A DNA stretch of 64,000 nt from Shinella daejeonensis (GTDB taxonomy: Bacteria; Pseudomonadota; Alphaproteobacteria; Rhizobiales; Rhizobiaceae): the NCBI RefSeq assembly GCF_024281235.1, contig NZ_JAHWXY010000003.1, forward strand, positions 310,001 to 374,000. The letters run 5' to 3'. The notes beneath the pieces are model-generated. The model had not been told where the DNA came from and ran no database searches. It was given only the letters and a program-made list of their open reading frames with translations. Numbering within the stretch: position 1 is the first letter of the stretch; each line of letters opens with the position of its first letter. A program made the translations under genes and the position numbers. This document shows, one piece after another, positions 47,067-55,939 of the stretch.

Positions 47067-47522
47067 ATGGCTCTTTACGAACATGTATTCCTGGCCCGCC
47101 AGGACGTGTCCGCCCAGCAGGTCGACGCTCTCGTCGAACAGTACAAGGGCGTGATCGAAGCGAACGGCGGCACGGTCGGCCGGATCGAGAACTGGGGCCT
47201 CAAGTCCCTCACCTACCGCATCAAGAAGAACCGCAAGGCCCATTACGCGCTGATGGACATCGACGCTCCGGCCGCCGCCATCCACGAGATGGAGCGCCAG
47301 ATGCGCATCAACGAAGACATTCTTCGCTACATGACCATTGCGGTCGAAGCCCACGAGGAAGGCCCGTCGGCGATGATGCAGAAGCGCGACCGCGACGACC
47401 GTCCGCGCCGCGATGGCGACCGTCCCGATCGCGGATTCGGCGATCGTGGCCCGCGCCGCGACAACGACCGTGGCCCGCGTCGCGATGGCGACCAGCGTCC
47501 GCCGCGCGAAGAACGCGCTTAA
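47067..47522 (+). CDS. rpsF: 30S ribosomal protein S6
   Basis: The 151-residue S6 has the ferredoxin-like fold ([37 protein letters not shown]) up to about residue 100. A 40-residue tail made of alternating Arg and Asp ([15 protein letters not shown] and repeats) follows, longer than the classic protein. S6 pairs with S18 on the platform of the 30S subunit. It begins the cluster rpsF-rpsR-DUF2232-rplI. Confidence 0.97.
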   Translation: MALYEHVFLARQDVSAQQVDALVEQYKGVIEANGGTVGRIENWGLKSLTYRIKKNRKAHYALMDIDAPAAAIHEMERQMRINEDILRYMTIAVEAHEEGPSAMMQKRDRDDRPRRDGDRPDRGFGDRGPRRDNDRGPRRDGDQRPPREERA

Positions 47523-47546
47523 TCGAAGCTGAAGGAGATAAAGACA

Positions 47547-47795
47547 ATGGCTGAAGTTTCTTCCGCTCCGGTTCGCCGCCCGTTCCACCGCCGCCGCAAG
47601 ACCTGCCCCTTCTCCGGCGCCAACGCCCCGAGGATCGACTACAAGGACGTCCGTCTGCTGTCGCGCTACATTTCCGAGCGCGGCAAGATCGTCCCGTCCC
47701 GCATCACGGCGGTTTCCCAGAAGAAGCAGCGCGAACTCGCCAAGGCGATCAAGCGCGCCCGCTTCCTCGGCCTGCTGCCCTACATCGTATCGTAA
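47547..47795 (+). CDS. rpsR: 30S ribosomal protein S18
   Basis: The 82-residue protein has the core [40 protein letters not shown] and LPYI. The Cys in the N-terminal part is retained, suggesting a zinc-independent or mixed form. ATG at 47547 has AAGGAG 9 nt upstream. Confidence 0.98.
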   Translation: MAEVSSAPVRRPFHRRRKTCPFSGANAPRIDYKDVRLLSRYISERGKIVPSRITAVSQKKQRELAKAIKRARFLGLLPYIVS

Positions 47796-47840
47796 TCGAT
47801 GGACCGACGCGGCCGGCCCCGCCGGCGGCGAGATCTTCAA

Positions 47841-47866
47841 GGGACGGCGGTTCTGCCGCCGTTCCC
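47841..47866 (+). terminator. Hairpin after rpsR
   Basis: GGGACGGCGG, TTCTG, CCGCCGTTCCC: a 10-bp stem with one bulge, 45 bp past rpsR. CCTCCCTTCC follows instead of a U tract. It may reduce read-through into the DUF2232 gene. Confidence 0.5.
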
Positions 47867-48006
47867 CTCCCTTCCGCGATGGGCGCGGATCGGAACCACC
47901 CGCATCGCCCGGCCGGGCGGCGCGCAAACCCCATGTTGGGGAGCCTTTCCTGAAGCGACGCTTTAGAAAACTCCTCTAACTGTCTCGACGGACAGGACAG
48001 CGAATC

Positions 48007-48981
48007 GTGAAGACCCTGACGCCAGCCTCGATTGCGACCGGCCTTGTCGCCGGTGTGACCGCCGCTCTGCTTTCGCTGAGCGCGAATGCGCAATCGTCCT
48101 TCGCGATCGTGCTCTATGCGGCCTCCGCCCTGCCCGTCCTGATCGCCGGCCTCGGCTGGGGCAACGCCAGCGCCGTGATCGCCATTCTGGCGGCCGGCGC
48201 GACCGCCGCCACGATGGTGTCCTCGCATTTCGCGCTGCTGATCACCATCATCACGCTCGTTCCGGCCGGTTGGCTCAGCCATCTCGCCAATCTTGCGCGT
48301 CCCGCCGCAGAACTCGGCGGCCCCGAGGATGCGCTCGCCTGGTATCCGCTTCCCAATATCCTCGTCCATCTGGCCGCGCTCGTGACGCTCGGCATGATCG
48401 CCGTCGGGACCATCGTCGGCTACGACAGCACCATGGCGGGGCGTCTCGTCGAGATCGTCATCGAGACCCTGAAGGCGCAGGAGCCGCTCTACGATCCGGA
48501 CGCCGCCGCCATTGCCCAGCTCAAGGCCGCCTTCGCGCTGGCGCTGCCTCTCGTCCAGGGCGCGCTGTGGGTGTTCCTGCTGTTCGCCGCCTATTACGTC
48601 GCATCCTTCATCCTGCGCCTGTCGGGCCGCAATCTGCGCCCGCGCGAGGACATGCCTTCCGCGCTGCGCATGCCGCGCAACGCCATTTTCGTCTTTCTCG
48701 CCGGGCTGGTGCTTGCCTTCCTCGGCGGCGTGCCTGCGCTTGTCGGCGCGCTCGCATGCGGCGCCTTCGGGGCCGGATTCGTTCTCGCCGGCTTTGCAAG
48801 CCTGCATTTCCGAACAAGAGGCAAACCCTGGCGGCTTGCTCTCCTGTGGCTTGCCTATCTCTCGGTACTGCTCTTCACGGTGCCGCTCATCGCCATCCTC
48901 ATTCTGGGCCTGACGGACACACGGCGCACCATCGCGCTGACGCCCGGCGGCCCGGCGGCAAACGACAACCCAGACAATTGA
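48007..48981 (+). CDS. DUF2232 (YybS-like) membrane protein
   Basis: The 324-residue protein has about eight hydrophobic spans and a short charged C-terminal tail. The DUF2232 family is found between rpsR and rplI in many bacteria, and its role is unknown. The start is GTG at 48007 with a weak AGGACAG upstream. It ends 21 bp before rplI, so they are co-transcribed. Confidence 0.88.
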   Translation: MKTLTPASIATGLVAGVTAALLSLSANAQSSFAIVLYAASALPVLIAGLGWGNASAVIAILAAGATAATMVSSHFALLITIITLVPAGWLSHLANLARPAAELGGPEDALAWYPLPNILVHLAALVTLGMIAVGTIVGYDSTMAGRLVEIVIETLKAQEPLYDPDAAAIAQLKAAFALALPLVQGALWVFLLFAAYYVASFILRLSGRNLRPREDMPSALRMPRNAIFVFLAGLVLAFLGGVPALVGALACGAFGAGFVLAGFASLHFRTRGKPWRLALLWLAYLSVLLFTVPLIAILILGLTDTRRTIALTPGGPAANDNPDN

Positions 48982-49002
48982 ACCCAGGAAAGGAACCTCA
49001 CG

Positions 49003-49590
49003 ATGGACGTCATTCTTCTCGAACGCATCGCCAAGCTCGGCCAGATGGGCGAGACCGTAAAGGTCCGCGACGGCTTCGCCCGTAACTACCTGCTGCCGCA
49101 GGGCAAGGCGCTGCGCGCCAACGAAGCCAACAAGAAGCGCTTCGAAGCCGAGCGCGCCACGCTCGAAGCCCGCAACCTCGAGCGCAAGTCGGAAGCCCAG
49201 AAGGTTGCCGAACAGCTTGACGGCAAGTCCTTCATCATCGTCCGTTCGGCCGGCGAAACCGGCCACCTCTACGGCTCGGTCGCCGCCCGCGACATCATCG
49301 AGGCGCTGGCCGCCGAAGGCTTCAACCTCGACCGCAACCAGATCGAGCTCAACACGCCGATCAAGTCCATCGGCCTGCACAAGGTCGCCCTTCACCTCCA
49401 TGCGGAAGTCGAGATCGCGATCGAAGTGAACGTCGCCCGCTCCGCCGACGAAGCGGAACGCCAGGCCAAGGGCGAAAGCCTGACCTCGGCCGACGCCATC
49501 TACGGTGTCGACGAAGACGCCCTCACGGCAGAAGACTTCTTCGATCCGGACGCCGACCGCGACGACGATCGCGACGACGCCGAAGCCTGA
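49003..49590 (+). CDS. rplI: 50S ribosomal protein L9
   Basis: The 195-residue L9 has the N-terminal domain [16 protein letters not shown] and [14 protein letters not shown], the long connecting helix, and a C-terminal domain ([23 protein letters not shown]). An acidic tail of about 45 residues ends in alternating Asp/Arg. AAGGAA precedes the ATG. It closes the ribosomal cluster. In related genomes dnaB usually follows; here a CFA synthase does. Confidence 0.97.
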   Translation: MDVILLERIAKLGQMGETVKVRDGFARNYLLPQGKALRANEANKKRFEAERATLEARNLERKSEAQKVAEQLDGKSFIIVRSAGETGHLYGSVAARDIIEALAAEGFNLDRNQIELNTPIKSIGLHKVALHLHAEVEIAIEVNVARSADEAERQAKGESLTSADAIYGVDEDALTAEDFFDPDADRDDDRDDAEA

Positions 49591-49598
49591 TACCGATG

Positions 49599-49622
49599 AC
49601 GGGCCGGCCCCGGCCGGCCCGT
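49599..49622 (+). terminator. rplI terminator hairpin 1
   Basis: A perfect 10-bp stem ACGGGCCGGC/GCCGGCCCGT with a 4-nt loop, 8 bp past the rplI stop, followed by TGTTCATT. Confidence 0.7.
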
Positions 49623-49634
49623 TGTTCATTACAA

Positions 49635-49662
49635 AAAAATGCGGGTTGAAATCCGTATTTTT
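49635..49662 (+). terminator. rplI terminator hairpin 2 with U tract
   Basis: AAAAATGCGG pairs with CCGTATTTTT (one G-T wobble) around an 8-nt loop. Its 3' arm is a T5 run, giving a tandem terminator behind rplI. It overlaps a possible promoter for the next gene. Confidence 0.6.
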
Positions 49663-49675
49663 CCGCTATTATCTT
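49646..49675 (+). promoter_or_regulatory. Possible promoter for the CFA synthase gene
   Basis: TTGAAA (49646-49651) precedes TATTAT (49667-49672, 15-bp spacer) and TATCTT (49670-49675, 18-bp spacer), with a leader of about 90 nt. The -35 box lies in the loop of the second rplI hairpin. Confidence 0.35.
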
Positions 49676-49768
49676 ATCCATCATTAAGCTGGATTGGCGG
49701 TCGGGCCGCTTCCAGGCCGGTTTCCGACCAGACCCGCTCCGCCACCAATTGCGTGACGGAGTTAGCGG

Positions 49769-51055
49769 ATGAAATTTCTTGTCGATAATCTAGCGTCCCG
49801 TCTTGTCCGGACGGGCAATCTCACGATCTCCTATCCGGATGGGTCCAGCGGCAGCTACGGCGACGGCAGCGGAACGCCCGTCCATATGCGGCTGAAGACG
49901 CAAAGGGCGGTGCGGGGCCTGGCGATCGATCCCGCCTATTATCTCGGCCATTATTACGGCAGCGGCGATATCGAGCTTGCGGAAGGCGACATGTATGCCC
50001 TTCTGCGGACGATCTTCACCGGCAATCCCGATTTTCGCTATTACGACACGGCCTGGAACAAGGTTCTGGAGCGCCTGCGCTACGTGCTGCGCTGGTTCCG
50101 CGAGAAGAACAGCATCGGCCGGTCGCGCCGCAACGTCCAGCATCACTACGACCTGACCGGCGCTCTCTACGATCTCTTCCTCGACGAGGACCGGCAATAT
50201 TCCTGTGGCTATTTCGAGCGGCCGGACCAGACCCTCGACGAGGCGCAACTGGCCAAGAAGCGGCACATCGCTTCCAAGCTCTGCATCAACCGGCCGGGCC
50301 AGACCGTGCTCGACATCGGCTGCGGCTGGGGCGGCATGGCGCTTTATCTTGCCCGTCATCTCGGCGCGAAGGTGACAGGCGTCACGCTTTCCGACGAGCA
50401 GCATGCCCTTGCCCGCCAGCGGGCGACGGACGGCGGGCTCGACGATACCGTCCATTTCCTGCTGCAAGACTACCGCAACACCGAAGGTCCGTTCGACCGC
50501 GTCGTTTCCGTCGGCATGTTCGAGCATGTGGGACGGCCGAACTATCTCACCTTCTTCCGCAAGAGCGCATCGCTTCTGAAGAAGGACGGCGTCATGCTGC
50601 TGCATACGATCGGCCGCACCGACCAGCCGACGGCCAACAATCCCTTCATCGAGAAATACATCTTCCCCGGCGGCTATATCCCGGCCCTGTCGGAAGTCAT
50701 GCAGGCAATCGAGAAAAGCGGCCTTGCCATCACCGACATCGAAATTCTCCGCCTGCACTACGCCGAGACGCTGCGCCACTGGCGCGAGCGCTTCATGGCG
50801 CGACGCGAAGAGGCGAAGGCGCTCTACGACGAACGCTTCTGCCGTATCTGGGAGTTCTATCTGGCGGCGTCCGAAAGCGCCTTCCGCTGGCAGAACCTCG
50901 TGGTCTTCCAGATCCAGCTCGTCCACGATCAGGAGGCGGTGCCGCTGCTGCGCGACTATATCGGCCGGGGCGAAGACTGCCTGCGTCAGCACGAAGCCTC
51001 TTCGAAGGGCAGGCCGCAAGGCGCACGGCAGTTCCCGCAGGAAGCCTCGCTCTGA
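49769..51055 (+). CDS. cfa: Cyclopropane-fatty-acyl-phospholipid synthase family
   Basis: The 428-residue enzyme transfers a methylene from SAM to cis double bonds of membrane phospholipids. It has an N-terminal lipid-binding domain (about 1-120), the SAM site VLDIGCGWGGMAL (180-192), GVTLSDEQHALA, the MFEHVG segment that carries the bicarbonate-type active site, and a C-terminal YAETLRHWRERF motif. ATG at 49769 has GGAG upstream. It is typically induced on entry to stationary phase or acid stress. Confidence 0.93.
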   Translation: MKFLVDNLASRLVRTGNLTISYPDGSSGSYGDGSGTPVHMRLKTQRAVRGLAIDPAYYLGHYYGSGDIELAEGDMYALLRTIFTGNPDFRYYDTAWNKVLERLRYVLRWFREKNSIGRSRRNVQHHYDLTGALYDLFLDEDRQYSCGYFERPDQTLDEAQLAKKRHIASKLCINRPGQTVLDIGCGWGGMALYLARHLGAKVTGVTLSDEQHALARQRATDGGLDDTVHFLLQDYRNTEGPFDRVVSVGMFEHVGRPNYLTFFRKSASLLKKDGVMLLHTIGRTDQPTANNPFIEKYIFPGGYIPALSEVMQAIEKSGLAITDIEILRLHYAETLRHWRERFMARREEAKALYDERFCRIWEFYLAASESAFRWQNLVVFQIQLVHDQEAVPLLRDYIGRGEDCLRQHEASSKGRPQGARQFPQEASL

Positions 51056-51098
51056 TCCAGGAGCGCCGGCGGAAACAGGGCTCATGTGGAAATCGGAG

Positions 51099-51127
51099 AA
51101 GCCCCCTGGAACGGTTGCGGGGGGCTT
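51099..51127. terminator. Hairpin downstream of cfa
   Basis: AAGCCCCC pairs with GGGGGCTT (8 bp, 13-nt loop) and is followed by TCG. It lies 43 bp past the cfa stop and before the convergent LOG gene end. Confidence 0.55.
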
Positions 51128-51131
51128 TCGC

Positions 51132-51150
51132 CCCGGCTCTCAGAGCCGGG
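51132..51150. terminator. Inverted repeat centred on the LOG gene stop codon
   Basis: CCCGGCTCT, C, AGAGCCGGG: a 9-bp inverted repeat whose centre is the minus-strand stop codon (51140-51142). It may form a cruciform or hairpin at the transcript end. Confidence 0.4.
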
Positions 51151-51760
51151 CGATGATGCCGGGCTCTCCCTCGCGATCAATCTCGCTTGCCCAATGGGCC
51201 TGAAGCGTCAGCACGATTTCTTCCGGCTCGTCGATGACGAGCGGTTGCACGAGATGCGCCGCGTGAACGAAACCCTCGTCCGACATGTGACGGATGAGCT
51301 TCAGCATCGGGTCCCAGAAGCCGCCGATATTGGCGAAGATCATCGGCTTGCGATGGCGGCCGAGCTGCGCCCAGGTCATGATCTCGACGATCTCTTCCAG
51401 CGTGCCGATGCCGCCGGGCAGCGCCACGAAAGCGTCTGCCCGTTCGAACATCTTGTGCTTGCGCTCATGCATGTCCGGTGTGACGATCAATTCGCTCAAC
51501 TGGCCGAGAGACTGACGCGTCGCCTCCATATCCATGAGGAATTGCGGTATGATGCCGGTGACGCGGCCGCCATGGGAAAGGACGCCGCTGGCGACCGCGC
51601 CCATGATGCCTTTGGTTCCGCCTCCGTAAACGAGGTGGAAATGATTCTCGGCCATGGCCTTGCCAAGCGCACGGCCGGCCGTCACGTAAGCGGCATCGCG
51701 GCCCGACTGGGAGCCGCAGTAAACACAGATGGATCGAATCGGCAGATTTTTCTCGTTCAT
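51140..51760 (-). CDS. LOG-family (TIGR00730) protein
   Basis: The 206-residue nucleoside-5'-monophosphate phosphoribohydrolase-type protein has ICVYCGSQSG, YGGGTKGIMG (45-54), MHERKHKM (97-104) and PGGIGTLEE (115-123), the diagnostic LOG motifs. Plant and bacterial LOGs release active cytokinin bases; many bacterial members are general purine/pyrimidine nucleotide nucleosidases. No isopentenyl transferase is nearby, so a cytokinin role is not implied. Confidence 0.9.
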   Translation of the reverse strand: MNEKNLPIRSICVYCGSQSGRDAAYVTAGRALGKAMAENHFHLVYGGGTKGIMGAVASGVLSHGGRVTGIIPQFLMDMEATRQSLGQLSELIVTPDMHERKHKMFERADAFVALPGGIGTLEEIVEIMTWAQLGRHRKPMIFANIGGFWDPMLKLIRHMSDEGFVHAAHLVQPLVIDEPEEIVLTLQAHWASEIDREGEPGIIARL

Positions 51761-51919
51761 GACCGGATTCAGCCATCACACCGGGTGACCGTCAAGGATA
51801 ATGGCGGAAAAAGCGTCCCGCCCGCGCCTGAACGCCCCCGGACGCTTGTGGTGGGCCATGGAAATCGGTAGCAATTTCTAAAGCAACCCCGGAAATCCGG
51901 GCCAAAGAGAGAGTGGACG

Positions 51920-53860
51920 ATGCGCAACAGGACGGGTCTCGTGACCTTGATCGTGCTGGCGGTGGCGACGCTGCTGATGGTTTTCTTCGTGCTGCCCAAC
52001 ATGAAGGAGGAAAAACCGGCCGAGACACCTGTTGCCGCGGGCGCCGATACGTCGACGCAGGCGGCGGACGACATCGCCCCGGCCGACGGGAAGCAGGCGC
52101 GCGCGCCGCAGGCCGTCGAGGCAACCGAAGCCGGCGACGGCGCGCTTCCGCCCGATAGCGCAGCGCAGGACGCTCCCCTTTCTCCGGACACGGCGGACGC
52201 AAGCGCCCAAAACGACGCGCAGACCGTTACAACGCCCGAAACGGAAACGACGCCCGCCGCCGATCCGACGGCCGACTGGACCGAGCCGGCCTTCGACCTG
52301 CTGCGCGTCGAACCGGACGGCTCCACGGTGATTGCCGGCCGCGCCGAGCCCGACACCACGATCGACGTACACAACGGCGAGACGGTGATCGCCACGGCCG
52401 ACGTCGGTCCCTCCGGCGATTTCGCGGTGGTGCTCGACGAGCCGCTTGCCGCCGGCGACTATCAACTGACCCTGACGGCGCGCGACGACAAGGGCGCGAC
52501 GAAAGCCTCCGAGGAGGTGGCCACCATCTCCGTGCCGCAAAACGCCCGGGGCGACCTTCTCGCCATGGTCTCCAGACCGGGCGAGGCCAGCCGCCTGATA
52601 ACCGTTCCGGAGACGGAAGCGGCACCGGAGACGGCGCAACCGGCCACACAGGTCGCGGAAGCGGCCGGCAGCACGCCGACGCCGGCCGGCGGAGACGCTT
52701 CCGCCAGCCAGACGACGACCGATGCCGCGCCTGCGACGGCGCAAGGCGATCCGGGCGCTACGGAGAATGGCGCGGCGGCCGGCGAAGCGCCGGTCCGCGT
52801 CGCCGCGGTGGAGCTGGAAGGCGATCGCATCTTCGTGGCCGGCAACGCCCGGCCGGGCGCGCTCATCCGTATCTACGCCGACGACAGGCTGATCGGCGAA
52901 CAGAAGGCGGATGCCGAGGGCCGTTACGTCATCGAGGGCACCATCGATCTTTCCGTGGGCCGCCATACCATCCGCGCCGATGTGATGAGCGCCGGGGGCG
53001 ACAAGGTCGCGTTCCGCGCGTCCGTTCCCTTCGACCGGCCGGAAGGCGAGCAGGTCGCCGTGGTGGCGCGAACGGACGCCTCCGCGCAGGCGGCGCCGAC
53101 GCTCGGCCCGGTGGGCGACGGAACGTTCGACAAGCTGCGCGACGAGGCCGGCATGGCGCTGGCGCTTCTCAAGGGGCTTTACGCCGACGGCCGGACACCG
53201 ACGGCCGAAGAACTGGCCGCCGCCCGGTCGGCGACCGAGATCGCCCTGAAGTCTCTCGCCGAATTCAAGCCGGGCGTGAACGAGGGCTCGGCCGCGAGCG
53301 AAATGGCAGGCCGCGCCGCGACCGCCGCCGCAGCAGCACTCGCACGCTTGCAGGCGCTGCCGCAGGATGCCGAAAGCATCCGCACCGCACTGGACGCCAT
53401 CGAAACATCGGTCCAGACCGTGCTGACGCCGGCGCTTGAAAGAGACGACACCGAGGGCCAGGCGGTTGCCGCGGGCGAAACGGGCGAAGTTCCCGCGCCG
53501 CCGGCCGGCACGGCGACGTCGGGCGCACCCGCCGTCACTTCCCCGGGCGACGCCGTAGCAAGCGCCGACGCGAACGTCGCGCAGCCGGAGGCCGCCGACG
53601 AACCGGAAACGGTCGAGCAAGCGCCGCTACAGCCGAGCAACTCCTCGGTGATCATCCGGCGCGGCGACACGCTGTGGCAGATTTCCCGCCGTATCTACGG
53701 CAAGGGCATCCGCTATACGACGATCTATCTCGCGAACCAGAGCCAGATCAGCAATCCGGACCTGATCATTCCCGGCCAGATTTTCGGGGTGCCGGAAGAG
53801 ACGACGGAATCCGACGCCGACGCCGAGGCGCTGCACCGCAAGCACCTTCACGGCGACTGA
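51920..53860 (+). CDS. Membrane-anchored Ig-like/LysM protein
   Basis: The 646-residue protein has one N-terminal membrane span (6-25), a low-complexity Ala/Asp/Pro region (30-120), two bacterial Ig-like beta domains of about 80 residues (about 123-206 and 291-373, both with the pattern GxAxPxxxIxV followed by GxYxxxL) and an Ala-rich helical region (about 395-480). A second low-complexity stretch (485-572) and a C-terminal LysM domain (577-624, RRGDTLWQISRRIYG to NPDLIIPGQIFGVP) follow. It probably binds peptidoglycan from the inner membrane. A function beyond anchoring is not known. Ig-plus-LysM proteins of this layout occur in rhizobia as LysM peptidoglycan-binding proteins. Confidence 0.85.
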   Translation: MRNRTGLVTLIVLAVATLLMVFFVLPNMKEEKPAETPVAAGADTSTQAADDIAPADGKQARAPQAVEATEAGDGALPPDSAAQDAPLSPDTADASAQNDAQTVTTPETETTPAADPTADWTEPAFDLLRVEPDGSTVIAGRAEPDTTIDVHNGETVIATADVGPSGDFAVVLDEPLAAGDYQLTLTARDDKGATKASEEVATISVPQNARGDLLAMVSRPGEASRLITVPETEAAPETAQPATQVAEAAGSTPTPAGGDASASQTTTDAAPATAQGDPGATENGAAAGEAPVRVAAVELEGDRIFVAGNARPGALIRIYADDRLIGEQKADAEGRYVIEGTIDLSVGRHTIRADVMSAGGDKVAFRASVPFDRPEGEQVAVVARTDASAQAAPTLGPVGDGTFDKLRDEAGMALALLKGLYADGRTPTAEELAAARSATEIALKSLAEFKPGVNEGSAASEMAGRAATAAAAALARLQALPQDAESIRTALDAIETSVQTVLTPALERDDTEGQAVAAGETGEVPAPPAGTATSGAPAVTSPGDAVASADANVAQPEAADEPETVEQAPLQPSNSSVIIRRGDTLWQISRRIYGKGIRYTTIYLANQSQISNPDLIIPGQIFGVPEETTESDADAEALHRKHLHGD

Positions 53861-53914
53861 CGGGCACGGCGACCGACTGGCACGGCGACCGACGGGCATG
53901 GCAACTGACGGGTA
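53851..53914 (+). repeat. Four 16-bp tandem repeats across the LysM-gene stop codon
   Basis: The units are CGGCGACTGACGGGCA, CGGCGACCGACTGGCA, CGGCGACCGACGGGCA and TGGCAACTGACGGGTA. The first contains the last Gly-Asp codons and the TGA; the rest are outside the gene. Because 16 is not a multiple of three, each copy falls in a new frame. Confidence 0.85.
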
Positions 53915-53961
53915 AAACCTTTCCGGCCGGTTGCAGCCGTCGCTGCCAGCCCCTATCTCAT

Positions 53962-53991
53962 AAGTACGGCGTCCGTTGGGCGCCGTATTTT
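53962..53991 (+). terminator. Intrinsic terminator between the LysM gene and the Atm1-type exporter
   Basis: The stem TACGGCG/CGCCGTA extends through A-T and G-T pairs to AAGTACGGCG/CGCCGTATTT, with a 9-nt loop and TTTT. It ends the LysM transcript and rules out the TTG at 53976 as a start for the next gene. Confidence 0.75.
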
Positions 53992-54008
53992 CATTGGATG
54001 ACAGAACA

Positions 54009-55937
54009 TTGAACGACAAATCCATCAAGGCCGGGGCCAACGCGACGGCCGCGGCGCGCAAGACCGTTTCCTCCGATACCAGCAACCTGCTGGCGACCAT
54101 CGTCAACCTCTGGCCCTATATGTGGCCATCGGAGCGGCCGGACCTGAAGCGCCGGGTGGTCTGGGCGACGGTGTTCCTCCTCGCCTCGAAGGTCGTGCTG
54201 CTGCTGGTGCCCTATTTCTTCAAATGGGCGACCGATGCGCTGGCCGGCACGCCGGACACCGTCACGCTGCTGCCCGGCTTCATGCTGGGCGCGGTGATGC
54301 TGGTCTTTGCCTATAACGGCACCCGCGTCCTGCAAGCCGGCCTCAACCAGCTTCGCGACGCGCTCTTCGCCAGTGTCGGGCAATATGCGGTCCGGCAGCT
54401 TGCCTATCGCACCTTCGTCCACCTGCACAGGCTTTCGCTGCGCTTCCATCTGGAACGGCGCACCGGCGGCCTTTCCCGCGTCATCGAGCGCGGCACCAAG
54501 GGCATCGAAACGATCGTTCGCTTCACCATCCTCAACAGCGTTCCGACGCTGGTGGAATTCCTGCTGACGGCGATCATCTTCTGGTGGGGTTACGGCTTCG
54601 ACTACCTGCTCGTCACCGCGATCACGGTCTGTCTCTACATCTGGTTCACCGTGCGGGCGAGCGACTGGCGCATCGCCATCCGCCGCGAGATGAACGACAG
54701 CGACACCGACGCCAACACCAAGGCCATCGATTCGCTGCTCAATTTCGAAACCGTGAAGTATTTCGGCAACGAGGACATGGAAGCGCGCCGTTTCGACCGG
54801 TCGATGGAGCGCTACGAAAAGGCCGCGACCCAGGTCTGGACATCGCTTGGCTGGCTGAACTTCGGCCAGGCGCTGATCTTCGGCGTCGGCATGGCGGTGA
54901 TGATGGCCATGTCGGCGCTCGCCGTCGGGCGCGGCGAACAGACCGTCGGCGATTTCGTCTTCATCAACGCCATGCTGATCCAGCTCGCCATTCCGCTCAA
55001 CTTCATCGGCTTCGTCTATCGCGAAATCCGTCAGGGTCTCACAGACATCGAGCAGATGTTCGATCTGCTGGAGGTCGAGGAAGAGGTGAAGGATCGGCCG
55101 GACGCCGTCGAACTCGATGTCGGCAAGGGCGCGATCGCCTTCCGGGACGTGCACTTCGCCTATGATCCGGCACGGCCGATCCTGAAGGGCATCAGTTTCG
55201 ATGTTCCGGCGGGAAAGACCGTGGCGATCGTCGGCCCTTCCGGCGCGGGCAAGTCGACGCTGTCGCGCCTGCTGTACCGCTTCTACGATGTGCAGGAGGG
55301 CGCGATCACCATCGACGGGCAGGATGTGCGCGACGTGACGCAGAAAAGCCTGCGGACCGCCATCGGCATGGTGCCGCAGGACACCGTGCTCTTCAACGAC
55401 ACCATCGCCTATAACATCCGCTACGGCCGGCCTTCGGCGACGGAAGCCGAGGTGGAGGCAGCCGCCGAGGCCGCGCAGATCGGCAATTTCATCCATCACC
55501 TGCCGGAGAGCTATCGCTCCATGGTCGGCGAGCGCGGCCTGAAGCTGTCGGGCGGCGAGAAACAGCGCGTCGCCATCGCGCGGACCATCCTGAAGAGCCC
55601 GCCGATCCTGATCCTCGACGAGGCGACCTCCGCGCTCGACACGCGCACCGAACAGGAGATCCAGGCGGCGCTGGACGTGGTGTCGCGCAACCGCACCACG
55701 CTCGTCATCGCACACCGGCTTTCCACGGTGATTTCCGCCGACGAAATCATCGTCCTCAAGGACGGAACGATCGCCGAACGCGGCACGCATGGCGAACTCA
55801 TGCAGCGCGAGGACGGGCTCTACGCATCGATGTGGGCCCGCCAGCTCGAAGCCGTACAGGCCGAGGAGCGGCTGAAGCAGGTGCGCGAAAGCGACGATCT
55901 CGGCCTGGTGGTGCGCCATCCGCCGGCCGGACAGTGA
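54009..55937 (+). CDS. Atm1/HMT1-type ABC exporter
   Basis: The 642-residue half-transporter has a six-helix membrane domain (about 45-335) fused to an ATPase domain. LLNFETVKYFGNE in the coupling region is the Atm1/HMT1 hallmark. The ATPase carries GPSGAGKST (about 408), LSGGEKQRVAIART, LILDEATSALD and the His-switch IAHRLSTV. Atm1 relatives export glutathione-linked Fe-S or metal compounds; heavy-metal detoxification is another possibility. The start is probably TTG at 54009 (GGATGAC upstream), because the frame further up runs through the preceding terminator. Confidence 0.88.
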   Translation: MNDKSIKAGANATAAARKTVSSDTSNLLATIVNLWPYMWPSERPDLKRRVVWATVFLLASKVVLLLVPYFFKWATDALAGTPDTVTLLPGFMLGAVMLVFAYNGTRVLQAGLNQLRDALFASVGQYAVRQLAYRTFVHLHRLSLRFHLERRTGGLSRVIERGTKGIETIVRFTILNSVPTLVEFLLTAIIFWWGYGFDYLLVTAITVCLYIWFTVRASDWRIAIRREMNDSDTDANTKAIDSLLNFETVKYFGNEDMEARRFDRSMERYEKAATQVWTSLGWLNFGQALIFGVGMAVMMAMSALAVGRGEQTVGDFVFINAMLIQLAIPLNFIGFVYREIRQGLTDIEQMFDLLEVEEEVKDRPDAVELDVGKGAIAFRDVHFAYDPARPILKGISFDVPAGKTVAIVGPSGAGKSTLSRLLYRFYDVQEGAITIDGQDVRDVTQKSLRTAIGMVPQDTVLFNDTIAYNIRYGRPSATEAEVEAAAEAAQIGNFIHHLPESYRSMVGERGLKLSGGEKQRVAIARTILKSPPILILDEATSALDTRTEQEIQAALDVVSRNRTTLVIAHRLSTVISADEIIVLKDGTIAERGTHGELMQREDGLYASMWARQLEAVQAEERLKQVRESDDLGLVVRHPPAGQ

Positions 55938-55939
55938 CC

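Noticed and set aside
47749-49629. 626-residue minus-strand frame opposite DUF2232 and rplI
   Set aside because: It covers two unrelated genes and an intergenic gap, as expected of a shadow frame.
51140-51760. LOG gene as part of a cytokinin-production cluster
   Set aside because: No isopentenyl transferase or related gene is nearby; LOG proteins are widespread with general nucleotide roles.
51878-53620. 580-residue minus-strand frame opposite the LysM gene
   Set aside because: Composition is low-complexity Arg/Gly and it lacks any domain; the plus strand encodes Ig and LysM domains.
53976-54008. TTG at 53976 as the start of the Atm1-type exporter
   Set aside because: It lies inside the terminator hairpin of the preceding gene and would not be in the mRNA if the promoter is downstream; TTG at 54009 has a better context.
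53991-55919. 642-residue minus-strand frame opposite the ABC exporter
   Set aside because: It mirrors a gene with Walker and signature motifs; no motif of its own.
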